A program made the position numbers and the translations under genes. Shown one piece after another: positions 51,669 to 59,817 of a stretch of DNA of 64,000 bases (its first letter is position 1; every line of letters starts with the position of its first letter). The notes under the pieces were generated by a model. The model did no database searches, was not told the origin of the DNA, and worked only from the letters and a program-made list of their open reading frames with translations. Source of the DNA: Paraplanobispora takensis (GTDB lineage: Bacteria; Actinomycetota; Actinomycetes; Streptosporangiales; Streptosporangiaceae); assembly GCF_016863195.1 (NCBI RefSeq), contig NZ_BOOK01000014.1, positions 62,001 to 126,000 of the forward strand, written 5' to 3'.

Positions 51669-52631
51669 ATGCGTGCGGTGTGGTTGAAGGAGTTCGGCGG
51701 GCCCGAGGTGCTGGTCGTGGCGGAGACGCCCGATCCGGTGGCCGGGCCCGGGCAGGCGCTGGTCGAGGTGGCGTTCGCCAACATCACCTTCGTGGAGACC
51801 CAGCTCCGCGCCGGTGGGGCCGGGCCGTTCCGGCCGGAGCTGCCGATGATCCCGGGCAACGGCGTCGGCGGGGTGGTCACCTCGGTCGGCGCGGGGGTGG
51901 ACGGGGCCCTGGTCGGCAGGCGGGTGATCGGCGGCACCGGCGGCTCGGGCGGGTACGCCGAGCGCGTCGCGGCCGAGGCCGGCGCCCTGATCGAGGTGCC
52001 GGACGGCCTGGACCTGGACGCCGCCGTGGCGCTGCTTGCCGACGGCCGTACGGCGACCATGATGCTGCGGGCCGCCGGGGTGCGCGCCGGGGAGCGCGTG
52101 CTGGTCGAGGCCGCCGCGGGCGGGGTGGGGACCCTGCTGGTCCAGCTGGCCGCGGCGGCCGGCGCCGAGGTCGTCGCGGTGGCCGGCGGCGCGCGCAAGG
52201 TGGCGCTGGCCCGCGACCTGGGCGCGGACGTGGCGATCGACTATCTGGAGCCTGACTGGGCGGACCGGGTGCGCGAGGCGACCGGCGGGGTCGACGTCGT
52301 CTTCGACGGGGTCGGCGGCGCGGTCGCGCACTCGGCGTTCGGGCTGCTCGGCCGGGGCGGGCGGATGCTCAGCTTCGGGCTCGCGAGCGGGCAGTGGGCG
52401 AGCATCCCGGAGGAGACCGCCGCGGAGCGCGGGGTGAGCCTGGTACGGGCGCAGGCCTCCCCGCAGGAGATGCGCGGGTTCACCGAGAGCGCGCTCGCCG
52501 AGGCCGCGGCCGGCCGGCTGCGCCCGGTGATCGGGCAGCGCTTCCCGCTGGAGCGGGCGGCCGACGCCCACGCCGCCATCCAGTCCAGGGCCACCGTCGG
52601 CAAGACCCTGCTGGAGGTCCGGGAGCTCTGA
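51669..52631 (+). CDS. Zinc-free MDR-type NADPH:quinone oxidoreductase
   Basis: 320 residues. Medium-chain dehydrogenase fold: MRAVWLKEFGGPEVLVV, PMIPGNGVGGVV, and the Rossmann motif VEAAAGGVGTLLVQLA (about 145-160). No structural or catalytic zinc Cys, as in QOR/zeta-crystallin relatives that reduce quinones. Behind a SoxR-like box, which in Streptomyces controls similar oxidoreductases responding to redox-active compounds. ATG 51669 with GGAGGGG upstream. Confidence 0.9.
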   Translation: MRAVWLKEFGGPEVLVVAETPDPVAGPGQALVEVAFANITFVETQLRAGGAGPFRPELPMIPGNGVGGVVTSVGAGVDGALVGRRVIGGTGGSGGYAERVAAEAGALIEVPDGLDLDAAVALLADGRTATMMLRAAGVRAGERVLVEAAAGGVGTLLVQLAAAAGAEVVAVAGGARKVALARDLGADVAIDYLEPDWADRVREATGGVDVVFDGVGGAVAHSAFGLLGRGGRMLSFGLASGQWASIPEETAAERGVSLVRAQASPQEMRGFTESALAEAAAGRLRPVIGQRFPLERAADAHAAIQSRATVGKTLLEVREL

Positions 52632-52674
52632 GAGCCGACCCGCTGACCCGCCGGGCTCCGGGCCGGGCTGTCGG

Positions 52675-52800
52675 ACTGTCGCCTCCGGCGGACTCCGCGG
52701 GGCTCCGGAGGGCTCACGGCAGACTGTCGATCTCCGGCGGTCTCCGGGGACTCACCGCGGTTTGTCGGTCTCCGGCGATCTATCCGGGCACTCACAGCAG
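52675..52800. repeat. Three imperfect direct repeats between quinone oxidoreductase and SpoIIE gene
   Basis: Copies beginning at 52675, 52723 and 52762 share TGTCG-N2-CTCCGGCG and a GG...CTCAC ending. The last copy runs into the stop of the phosphatase gene. Copies are about 38-48 bp and diverged; meaning unknown. Confidence 0.55.
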
Positions 52801-54057
52801 CAGTTGCTCCTGCTGCTCGGTGCGCCACTCCACCAGCAGCACGGTGGCGTCGTCCTGGAGCCGGCCCTGCTGGTGCTCCAGGAGGCCCTGGATCAGGCGG
52901 CGCAGTGTCTCGGGGGGCGGTACGCCGTCGGCCTCGCGGCGGATGACGAAGTCGGCGAAGCGCTCCAGGCCGAACTCCTGCCCGTCGGGACTCTGGGCCT
53001 CGATGACGCCGTCGGTGTAGAACAGCAGCCGGTCGCCGGGCTCCAGCTGGTAGCGCGACGGCTCGGTGAACGCGCTCATGCCCAGGCCCATCGGCGGGTC
53101 GGGCTCGGCCTGCAGGGTGGCCACCCAGCGCCCGCCGCGCAGCACCAGCGGCGGGTGGTGCCCCCGGTTGACCCAGGTCAGCACTCCGGTGCGGGTGTCG
53201 AGGTCGGCCAGGATGCCGGTGGCGAAGCGGGCGCCGCCGAACTGCTCGGCGATCGCGGCGTCGATCGCCTCGCCGACGGCCCGCAGCCCGATGTCCTGGC
53301 GGCGGTTGTTGCGGCAGGCGCCCATGGCGATGGTGGCGGTCAGCCCGGCGGCGGTGTCGTGGCCCATGGCGTCGAAGATCGACAGGTGCAGGGTGTCACC
53401 GGCCAGCGCGTAGTCGAAGGCGTCCCCGCCCACGGCGTAGGCGGGCTCCAGGGCGACGCTGACCACCACGCGTTCGGTGGCGAAGGTCCTGATCGGCAGC
53501 AGGGTCCACAGCACCTCGGCCGACAGCTCCATCGGCTGGGTGCGCACCAGGCGGGCGTAGGCGTCGCTGGTGGGGTACTTGCTGGAGAGGATCAATGCCA
53601 CCAGGGAGGCCAGCTGGGCGGCCCGCCACCGGACGGTCTCGCCGCCGGCGGCGACGGTCATGCCCAGCACGCCGATGCGTTCGGTGCCGTCCAGCAGCGG
53701 CGCCCACAGCTGCCGGGGCTCCTCGTCGGTGATCGGGTGCGAGGGCGTGGGCTCGGTGTCGTCGGCGCGGCGCACCTGCACGATGTCCAGGGTGCGGAAG
53801 GCCCGCCCGGCCACGGTGGCGTCGATGCGCAGGCGTTCCAGCTCCTTGCCGTCGGGGTCGCGCTGGCCGGGCAGCGGCACCAGGAACTGGTGCTGCAGGT
53901 CTGTCAGGTACAGCATGACCTCGGAGAAACCGGCCGGTCCGGCGTACTTGGCGATCATGGCGGGAAGCTCTTCCACCGAGGCCAGGTGGTGGGCGGCGAT
54001 CAGGTCGCCGAGCATCCGCTCACCGCGGCCGGGCATCCGCTCACCGTGGCCGGACAT
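52792..54057 (-). CDS. GAF + SpoIIE/PP2C-type phosphatase (RsbU-like)
   Basis: 421 residues. A short basic start (MSGHGERMPGRGERM) leads into a GAF-like sensor domain (about 15-175), then a PP2C/SpoIIE phosphatase: VGGDAFDYAL, IFDAMGHDTAAGLTA, ILADLDTRTGVLTWVNRGHHPP and LLFYTDGVIEAQ supply the metal Asp residues. Such proteins dephosphorylate anti-anti-sigma factors in partner-switching stress responses. ATG 54057 follows GGGAGCCG. An RsbW-like kinase is encoded 5 kb away (59362-59817), but they are not in one operon. Confidence 0.9.
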   Translation of the reverse strand: MSGHGERMPGRGERMLGDLIAAHHLASVEELPAMIAKYAGPAGFSEVMLYLTDLQHQFLVPLPGQRDPDGKELERLRIDATVAGRAFRTLDIVQVRRADDTEPTPSHPITDEEPRQLWAPLLDGTERIGVLGMTVAAGGETVRWRAAQLASLVALILSSKYPTSDAYARLVRTQPMELSAEVLWTLLPIRTFATERVVVSVALEPAYAVGGDAFDYALAGDTLHLSIFDAMGHDTAAGLTATIAMGACRNNRRQDIGLRAVGEAIDAAIAEQFGGARFATGILADLDTRTGVLTWVNRGHHPPLVLRGGRWVATLQAEPDPPMGLGMSAFTEPSRYQLEPGDRLLFYTDGVIEAQSPDGQEFGLERFADFVIRREADGVPPPETLRRLIQGLLEHQQGRLQDDATVLLVEWRTEQQEQLLL

Positions 54058-54226
54058 CGGCTCCCTCTCTCCTCGTCGGTCGCCTCCCGCCCGCCGGGCG
54101 GCCGGCGACCGGGTTCGGCCGGGCCCTCCACCGTCCGGCACTTCCCTGAAGGGACGAGGCTCACACGATTCGGCGGTGCCCGGTGTCTACCAGAATGCGA
54201 CTGGGCGCATCCAGCCGACACGCGGG

Positions 54227-54256
54227 GGTCCCGGTACGGCGGGCCGTACCGGGACC
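54227..54256 (-). terminator. Perfect 14-bp-stem hairpin downstream of the beta-propeller gene
   Basis: GGTCCCGGTACGGC (54227-54240), loop GG, GCCGTACCGGGACC (54243-54256): a perfect 14-bp palindrome, 46 bp after the minus-strand stop at 54303. No U-tract on either side, but it is the strongest hairpin in the window and a likely factor-assisted terminator for this gene. Confidence 0.65.
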
Positions 54257-54302
54257 GTCGGCGGGGCGGCGGCCGCGGGCGACGGCCGCGGCGCCGGGGA
54301 GG

Positions 54303-55652
54303 TCACCGCAGGACGCGCAGGAAGACGTCGTTGACCAGGTTGCCGTCGCCCGGCACCAGGTTGCCGGCCTCGGAGGCGAAGGCGACCGTCCGGCCGTCGG
54401 CGCTGAGGGCGGCCTCGTCGCTGAGGTCGTCCGAGGCGGCCCCGGTGGAGGTGACGCTGGCCAGGGTGTTCTGGAAGCCCTCGGCCTGGTTGAGGTCGGC
54501 GACGAAGACGTCCTGGGTCCCGCCGTTGGCGTCGCCGCCGAACACCAGGTTGGTGGCGTTGCTGCGGAAGGCGACGAAGCGGCCGTCGGCGCTGATGGAC
54601 GGGCCGCGGCTGCTGCCGTTGCCGGGGACGTTGGACAGGCCGCTGACCACGTTGACCGTGGTGCGCCTGGTCAGGTCGTGGCGGAAGACGTCGTCCCTGC
54701 CGTTGGTGTCCCCGCCCTCGAGGTTGGCCGCGCGGGACTCGAAGGCGACGAAGCGGCCGTCGGCGCTGATCACCGGGTTGACGCTGAAGTTGTCGCCCTG
54801 GGCGCCGGAGGAGGAGACGCTCGCGCGGACGGTGCCGCCGGACAGCGTGCGGACGAAGACGTCCGTGGCTCCCGCCGTGTCCCCGGAGACCAGGTTGGAC
54901 GCGGCCGACTGGAAGGCGATCTTGACCGCGGTCCCGGCCCGGGTGACCGAGGGGCCGGTGCTGGCGCCGTTGGCCTGGGCGTCGTCGTCGGCGAGGCTGA
55001 CCCGCGTGGTCAGCCCGAGGTCGCGGTCGTGCAGGAACACGTCCCGCACACCGTTGGTGTCCCCGTTGACCAGGGACGAGGCCTCCGACTCGAAGACGAC
55101 GTAGCGGCCGTCGGGGCTGATCGCCGGGTTGGCGCTGATCCCGTTGCCCTGGGTGCCGTTGGTGGCCACGCTCACCCGCTTGGTGGTGCGGGTCACGGTG
55201 TCGTGGACGAAGACGTCGGGGGCGTTGTTGGTGTCGCCGCCGACCAGGTCGGCGGCGAAGGACTGGAAGGCGACGAAGCGCCCGTCGCCGGAGACCGCCG
55301 GGTTGGAGCTGTTCGGGCCGGCCTGCGCCCCGCCGGTGCGGACGCTGACGAGGGTGGTCGTGCCCGCCGTGCGGTCGCGCAGGTACACCTGCCGCCCGGC
55401 GGTGGAGCCGAGGTTGTCGCTGATGGAGTCGAAGGCGACGAAGCGGCCGTCGGTGCTGACCGAGGGCAGGTCGCTGACGGAGTCGCCCGGCTGCCCGGCG
55501 CCGCTGAGGCTGATCTGCTCCGTCGCGGGCGCGGCGGCCGAGGCCGAGCCGGCCCAGGCGGCGCCGATCACCAGCTGGGCGGTCACGAGCCCGGCCGCGG
55601 CGGCGCCGAGGAGGCGCCGTCCCGATCGGCCGTTCCTGAAACGCGCGTTCAT
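54303..55652 (-). CDS. Secreted seven-bladed beta-propeller protein (TolB/PD40-like)
   Basis: 449 residues. Signal peptide with a hydrophobic core LLGAAAAGLVTAQLVIGAAW and an ASASAAAPA cleavage region. The rest is seven repeats of about 50 residues, each with (S/A)xSxDGRFVAFxS, a GDTNG...DVFVHD loop and TTxRVSV strand; the fourth is degraded (SVTRAGTAVKIAFQS). Closed seven-bladed propeller is expected. The Asp-rich loops could bind Ca. Function unknown; related proteins are extracellular scaffolds. ATG 55652 is preceded by AAGGGGAACGAC. Confidence 0.85.
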   Translation of the reverse strand: MNARFRNGRSGRRLLGAAAAGLVTAQLVIGAAWAGSASAAAPATEQISLSGAGQPGDSVSDLPSVSTDGRFVAFDSISDNLGSTAGRQVYLRDRTAGTTTLVSVRTGGAQAGPNSSNPAVSGDGRFVAFQSFAADLVGGDTNNAPDVFVHDTVTRTTKRVSVATNGTQGNGISANPAISPDGRYVVFESEASSLVNGDTNGVRDVFLHDRDLGLTTRVSLADDDAQANGASTGPSVTRAGTAVKIAFQSAASNLVSGDTAGATDVFVRTLSGGTVRASVSSSGAQGDNFSVNPVISADGRFVAFESRAANLEGGDTNGRDDVFRHDLTRRTTVNVVSGLSNVPGNGSSRGPSISADGRFVAFRSNATNLVFGGDANGGTQDVFVADLNQAEGFQNTLASVTSTGAASDDLSDEAALSADGRTVAFASEAGNLVPGDGNLVNDVFLRVLR

Positions 55653-55810
55653 GTCGTTCCCCTTGGATGTGAAGATCCCGGCCTGGCTCTCAGGCCGGGA
55701 TTCCTCACGATGCGGGGGCCCGCTGTCACGGCGCTGTCGCCGGGCTGTCGTCGTGCTGCCACAGGCCCGGCCGAGGTCCCGCGGGTCCGCGCGGGGTCGC
55801 CGCGCCGACG

Positions 55811-56791
55811 TCAGCCCGCGGCCGTGCCCGGCTCGCCGACCCGGAGCACCAGCTTGCCCCGGGTGCGGCCGGTCGCCAGGCGCTCGTGCGCCTCGGCCGC
55901 CCGCTCCAGCGGGAGCACCTCCTCGACCCCGACCTCGACGTGGCCCTCGTCGATCAGGCGGGCGATGCGGGCCAGCGCCGGGCCGTCCGGCTCGACCAGG
56001 AAGGCGCTCGCCCGCAGGCCGCGCTTCTCGGCCTGCCGCAGCAGGTCGGGGGAGACGCCGGAGGGGATCGCCAGCAGCAGGCCGCCGGGGACGAGGACGT
56101 CCAGGGAACGGGTGCTGGTGGAGTCGTGCCCGTCGCCGACGAGGTCGACGACCACGTCCACCTCGCCCACCTCCTTCTCGAAGGGGCCCGCGGTGTAGTC
56201 GATCAGCTCGTCCGCGCCCAGGCCGCGCAGCCACTCGTGCTTGCCCTCCCGGGCGGTGCCGATCACGTGCGCGCCGAGGTGCTTGGCGAACTGGACCGCG
56301 AAGTGCCCCACCCCTCCGGCCGCGGCGTGCACGAGCACCCGCTGCCCCGGCCGTACGTCCGCGGCGTCCACCAGGGCCTGCCAGGCGGTCAGCGCGGCCA
56401 GGGGTACGGCGGCCGCCTCGTCGTGGCCGACGGAACGCGGCTTGAGGGCGAACTGCCGGGAGGGCGCGGTCACATACTCGGCGAAGCCCCCGGCCCGGCG
56501 GGGGAACCACGGCATGCCGTACACCTCGTCCCCGGGACGCAGGGTGTGCACGCCGAAACCGATCTCCTCCACCACTCCGGAGACGTCCCAGCCCAGGACG
56601 AACGGGGGCTCACCCAGCACCCCGGCCATCCCGCCGCCCTCGCGGGTCTTGACGTCGACCGGGTTGATCCCGGCCGACACCACGCGGACCAGGACCTCCG
56701 TGGGAAGCGGTTCGGGCCGCGGCAGCCGTACGGAACGCAGAACCTCCGGACCGCCGAAGGCATCCTGGCTGATCGCGCGCATGAGTGTCAT
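55811..56791 (-). CDS. NADP-dependent MDR oxidoreductase (quinone/alkenal reductase type)
   Basis: 326 residues. MRAISQDAFGGPEVLRSVRLP start, FVLGWDVSGVVEEIG, and VLVHAAAGGVGHFAVQFAKHLGA as cofactor site. No zinc-binding Cys/His. Similar to NADP-dependent quinone or enone reductases. ATG 56791 follows AAGGAG seven bases upstream; a second ATG three codons later is possible. Divergent from the HxlR regulator, a frequent pairing in response to reactive electrophiles or quinones. Confidence 0.88.
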   Translation of the reverse strand: MTLMRAISQDAFGGPEVLRSVRLPRPEPLPTEVLVRVVSAGINPVDVKTREGGGMAGVLGEPPFVLGWDVSGVVEEIGFGVHTLRPGDEVYGMPWFPRRAGGFAEYVTAPSRQFALKPRSVGHDEAAAVPLAALTAWQALVDAADVRPGQRVLVHAAAGGVGHFAVQFAKHLGAHVIGTAREGKHEWLRGLGADELIDYTAGPFEKEVGEVDVVVDLVGDGHDSTSTRSLDVLVPGGLLLAIPSGVSPDLLRQAEKRGLRASAFLVEPDGPALARIARLIDEGHVEVGVEEVLPLERAAEAHERLATGRTRGKLVLRVGEPGTAAG

Positions 56792-56848
56792 CAGTCGTCT
56801 CCTTGCCGTTGGTGATGGCGACGGCAGGGACGCTATCGTCAGGGGCCT

Positions 56849-56871
56849 AGTAACCATCAAGGGCACCTACT
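56849..56871. promoter_or_regulatory. AGTA-N15-TACT site between ADH and HxlR genes
   Basis: AGTA (56849-56852) and TACT (56868-56871) are inverted about a 15-bp centre in the 119-bp divergent region. HxlR-family operators are commonly GTA/TAC inverted half sites. Weak, but in the right place. Confidence 0.4.
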
Positions 56872-56910
56872 TTCTTTTGGAAAGCATGGAGCTCCGGAGG
56901 GGGAGTCGTC

Positions 56911-57270
56911 ATGCCCACCACCTGTCTCACCGGCCGGCACGACAAGCACGACGTCTACGCCGAGCAGTGCCCCTGCCGCGGCGTGCTCGACCTGCTGGCC
57001 AACAAGTGGACCGCGCTGGCGATCGGGGCGCTGGAGGACGGGCCGCAGCGCTTCGGCGCGCTGCAGCGTCGCCTGGAGGGCGTCAGTCCCAAGGTGCTGA
57101 CCCAGACGCTGCGCCGCCTGGAGGAGGCCGGTTTCGTGGACCGCACGGTCTATCCCGCCGTCCCCCTGCACGTGGAGTACGCCCTGACGGAGCTGGGCGC
57201 CGGCGTCGCCGAGCCGTTGCGCGGGCTGCGGTCGTGGGTGGAACGGCACCTGGACGAACTCCTGGGGTGA
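56911..57270 (+). CDS. HxlR-family transcriptional regulator
   Basis: 119 residues. Typical small winged-helix: CPCRGVLDLLANKWTALAIG, GPQRFGALQRRLEGVSPKVLTQTLRRLEEAG and the wing VPLHVEYALTELG. The N-terminal Cys pair (EQCPC) is the redox- or electrophile-sensing element of many HxlR members such as HypR or QorR. Probably regulates the divergent oxidoreductase. The start follows GGAGGGGGAGTCG. Confidence 0.9.
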   Translation: MPTTCLTGRHDKHDVYAEQCPCRGVLDLLANKWTALAIGALEDGPQRFGALQRRLEGVSPKVLTQTLRRLEEAGFVDRTVYPAVPLHVEYALTELGAGVAEPLRGLRSWVERHLDELLG

Positions 57271-57348
57271 GCGGTGCCGTATGTGCGCCTGCGCGGGAAA
57301 GGGGCGGCTGTGGACGGACGAGGTCGCGGACAGTAGTAACTTCGACAC

Positions 57349-58278
57349 ATGCGACTGGGCGTTCTCGATATCGGTTCCAACACCGTGCACCTGTTGATCA
57401 TGGACGCCCATCGGGGAGGCCGGCCGCTGCCCGCCTACTCCCACAAGGTGGAACTGCGGCTGGCCGAGCACATGGAGGACGGCGAGCGGCTGTCCGCGCT
57501 GGGGGCCGCACGGCTGCGCGAATGCGTCGAGGAGGCCCTGCGGATCGGTGAGGACAAGGGGATCGAGGACCTCATGGCCTTCGCCACCTCGGCGGTGCGG
57601 GAGGCCGTCAACGGCGAGGAGGTGCTCGCCGGCATCAAGGCCGACACGCGGGTGGACATCCAGGTCCTGTCCGGGCAGGACGAGGCGACGCTGACGTTCC
57701 TGGCCGTGCGGCGGTGGTTCGGCTGGTCGTCGGGGCGGCTGCTGGTGCTCGACATCGGCGGCGGCTCGCTGGAGATCGCCTCGGGCATCGACGAGCAGCC
57801 CGACGTGGCGGTCTCGCTCCCGCTGGGCGCCGGCCGGTTGACCCGCGGCTGGTTCACCGCCGACCCGCCGCCCGCCGAGGAGGTGCGGGCGCTGCGCAGG
57901 CACGTGCGGGCGGAGATCGCGCGCTCGGTGGGCGACGTCGCCCGGTACGGCCAGGCCGACCACGCCGTGGCCACCTCCAAGACGTTCAAGCAGCTGGCCA
58001 GGATCGCCGGGGCCGCGCCGTCGGGTGAGGGGAACGGCGTCCGCCGGACGCTCAAGCACGCCGACCTCACCGAGTGGGCCGGGCGGCTGGCCGAGATGGA
58101 CGCCGGGCAGCGTGCGCAGCTGCCCGGCGTCTCCGAGGGACGGGTCCGGCAGCTGCCCGCCGGGGCGATCGTCGCCGACGCCACGATGGACCTGTTCGGC
58201 GTCGAGGAGCTGGAGGTGTGCCCCTGGGCGCTGCGCGAGGGGATCATCCTGCGCCACCTCGACTCGCTCCCCGGCTGA
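57349..58278 (+). CDS. Ppx/GppA-family phosphatase
   Basis: 309 residues. Opening [19 protein letters not shown] is the phosphate-1 motif of the ASKHA fold, and [14 protein letters not shown] is phosphate-2. It is the short actinobacterial exopolyphosphatase/guanosine pentaphosphatase form (about 300 residues, without the C-terminal HD domain). Likely acts on polyphosphate or (p)ppGpp. ATG 57349 follows a weak site. Confidence 0.88.
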   Translation: MRLGVLDIGSNTVHLLIMDAHRGGRPLPAYSHKVELRLAEHMEDGERLSALGAARLRECVEEALRIGEDKGIEDLMAFATSAVREAVNGEEVLAGIKADTRVDIQVLSGQDEATLTFLAVRRWFGWSSGRLLVLDIGGGSLEIASGIDEQPDVAVSLPLGAGRLTRGWFTADPPPAEEVRALRRHVRAEIARSVGDVARYGQADHAVATSKTFKQLARIAGAAPSGEGNGVRRTLKHADLTEWAGRLAEMDAGQRAQLPGVSEGRVRQLPAGAIVADATMDLFGVEELEVCPWALREGIILRHLDSLPG

Positions 58279-58348
58279 TCGCGCCCGGCGGCACACGCTC
58301 CCACGTGCGCCGTGTTTACCGTTCTTTGAATGGGTTAGGCGCCCTACC

Positions 58349-59161
58349 ATGAACATGGCTCAGATGGAAGGGGCCGCCCACCGGGCGGCGAACAGCCGGA
58401 CGCTGGACAGACTGGCCCGTCTGGGCATGGCCTGCCGCGGCATCCTCTACGGACTGATCGGTTTCCTGGCGCTGCAGATCGCCTTCTTCGGCGGCAGCGG
58501 CGGCAAGGAGGCCGACAAGACAGGCGCGCTGGAGATAGTCCGGGAGCAGTCCTTCGGCACGGTGCTGCTCTGGCTGATGGTCGTGGGCTTCGTGGCCCTG
58601 ACCCTCTGGCAGCTCTCCGAGGCGCTCATCGGACGCGGCCGGACCAAGGACAGGCTGGAGTCGGCCGGGCGCACGGCGGTCTACGCGCTGATCGTGGCCA
58701 CGCTGCTCAGCCTGCTGCTGCGCGGCGACGCCGGAGGCTCCACCGACGAGCAGTCCAAGGACCTGACCGCCAAGCTGATGGACCTGCCCGCCGGGCAGTT
58801 CCTCGTGGGCCTGATCGGGCTCGGCCTGATCGCGCTGGGCGCGTACTGGGCGCACAAGGGCTGGAAGAAGCGCTTCCTGAAGGACCTGCGGACCGGGGAG
58901 ATGCCCGCCAAGGCGCGCGAGCTCGCCGAGAAGCTGGGCATGGCCGGCTATCTCGCCCGCGGCGTGATCGCCGTGGCGGCCGGGATCTTCGTCATCCAGG
59001 CGGCGGTCACCTACGACCCGGACCAGGCCAAGGGCATCGACTCGACGCTCCGCTCGCTGGCCGAGACCCCCGTGGGTCCGTGGCTGCTGGGGATCGTCGC
59101 GATCGGCCTGCTGCTGTTCGCGGTCTACTGCTTCTTCGAGGCCCGCTGGCACCGGGTCTGA
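58349..59161 (+). CDS. DUF1206-family membrane protein
   Basis: 270 residues with about six membrane spans arranged as three similar pairs (GMACRGILYGLIGFLALQIA, TAVYALIVATLLSLLL, GYLARGVIAVAAGIFVIQAA, with VGPWLLGIVAIGLLLFAVYC). The repeat of an (A)RG(V/I)(L/I)YG-like start in each pair is characteristic of DUF1206. Function unknown. ATG 58349 has no strong ribosome site; ATG 58355 is an alternative. Downstream of Ppx/GppA, possibly cotranscribed. Confidence 0.82.
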   Translation: MNMAQMEGAAHRAANSRTLDRLARLGMACRGILYGLIGFLALQIAFFGGSGGKEADKTGALEIVREQSFGTVLLWLMVVGFVALTLWQLSEALIGRGRTKDRLESAGRTAVYALIVATLLSLLLRGDAGGSTDEQSKDLTAKLMDLPAGQFLVGLIGLGLIALGAYWAHKGWKKRFLKDLRTGEMPAKARELAEKLGMAGYLARGVIAVAAGIFVIQAAVTYDPDQAKGIDSTLRSLAETPVGPWLLGIVAIGLLLFAVYCFFEARWHRV

Positions 59162-59217
59162 CCGATCACCGGCACCGGATGCGACAGACCGGTGTGACAC
59201 AGGAAACCGCACGTGAC

Positions 59218-59267
59218 GGCAGGTGTGGACACGCAGGCGCGGGCGCGCCGGGCAAGTCCCACCTGCC
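59218..59267 (+). terminator. Inverted repeat GGCAGGTG/CACCTGCC downstream of DUF1206 gene
   Basis: Perfect 8-bp arms at 59218-59225 and 59260-59267 with a 34-bp loop that is itself GC-rich. About 60 bp after the DUF1206 stop, before the kinase gene promoter. Could be a large-loop terminator or a regulatory structure; weak evidence. Confidence 0.35.
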
Positions 59268-59361
59268 TGTCCGTTAAGTGATCCGATTCGTACTTTTTCG
59301 AGACATCGCGCTTCCCGAGCGCCGCGTCTTCCAGAGGCGCTGACAGCATCGGGAGGGCCGT

Positions 59362-59817
59362 ATGAACGACTCGCCGGAGTACGACAGTACCGAATGGGCT
59401 CTCCGTCTGGAGGGCTCCCCCGACCAGGTGGTGCAGGCCCGCCGCCTGGTCTCGGCGACCCTGGGACGCGACCATCCCTTTCACGACGACTGCGTCCTGC
59501 TCACCAGCGAGGTCACCACGAACGCGGTGCTCCACTCCCGGTCGGGCGACGGCGGGGCGTTCGTCCTCGCGGTGTCCTGCTCACCCTGGGGCGTACGGGT
59601 GAGCGTGCGCGACGAGGGCTCCGCGCGGCCGCCCCTGCTGGGCCGCGCCGCGGCGGAGTCGACCGGCGGCCGAGGCCTCCCCCTGCTGGAGGCGCTGGCC
59701 CACCGGTGGGGCGTGGTCAGGGAGGCGGGGACCAGCGAGGTCTGGTTCGAGCTCGTGCCGCAGCCGGTCGCGGTGCCGGTGGGCCGGCTCACCGGCGCCG
59801 GCGCCGGCGTCAGGTGA
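59362..59817 (+). CDS. RsbW-like ATP-binding anti-sigma kinase
   Basis: 151 residues, HATPase fold. LLTSEVTTNAVLHS is the N-box; VSVRDEGSARPP is a variant G1 box; TGGRGLPLLEALA is G2. Family members phosphorylate anti-anti-sigma factors and bind sigma-B-like factors, or act as stand-alone kinases in streptomycete-like bacteria. No sigma or antagonist gene is adjacent. ATG 59362 follows GGGAGGGCCGT. Its last eight bases overlap the converging peptidase gene. Confidence 0.85.
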   Translation: MNDSPEYDSTEWALRLEGSPDQVVQARRLVSATLGRDHPFHDDCVLLTSEVTTNAVLHSRSGDGGAFVLAVSCSPWGVRVSVRDEGSARPPLLGRAAAESTGGRGLPLLEALAHRWGVVREAGTSEVWFELVPQPVAVPVGRLTGAGAGVR

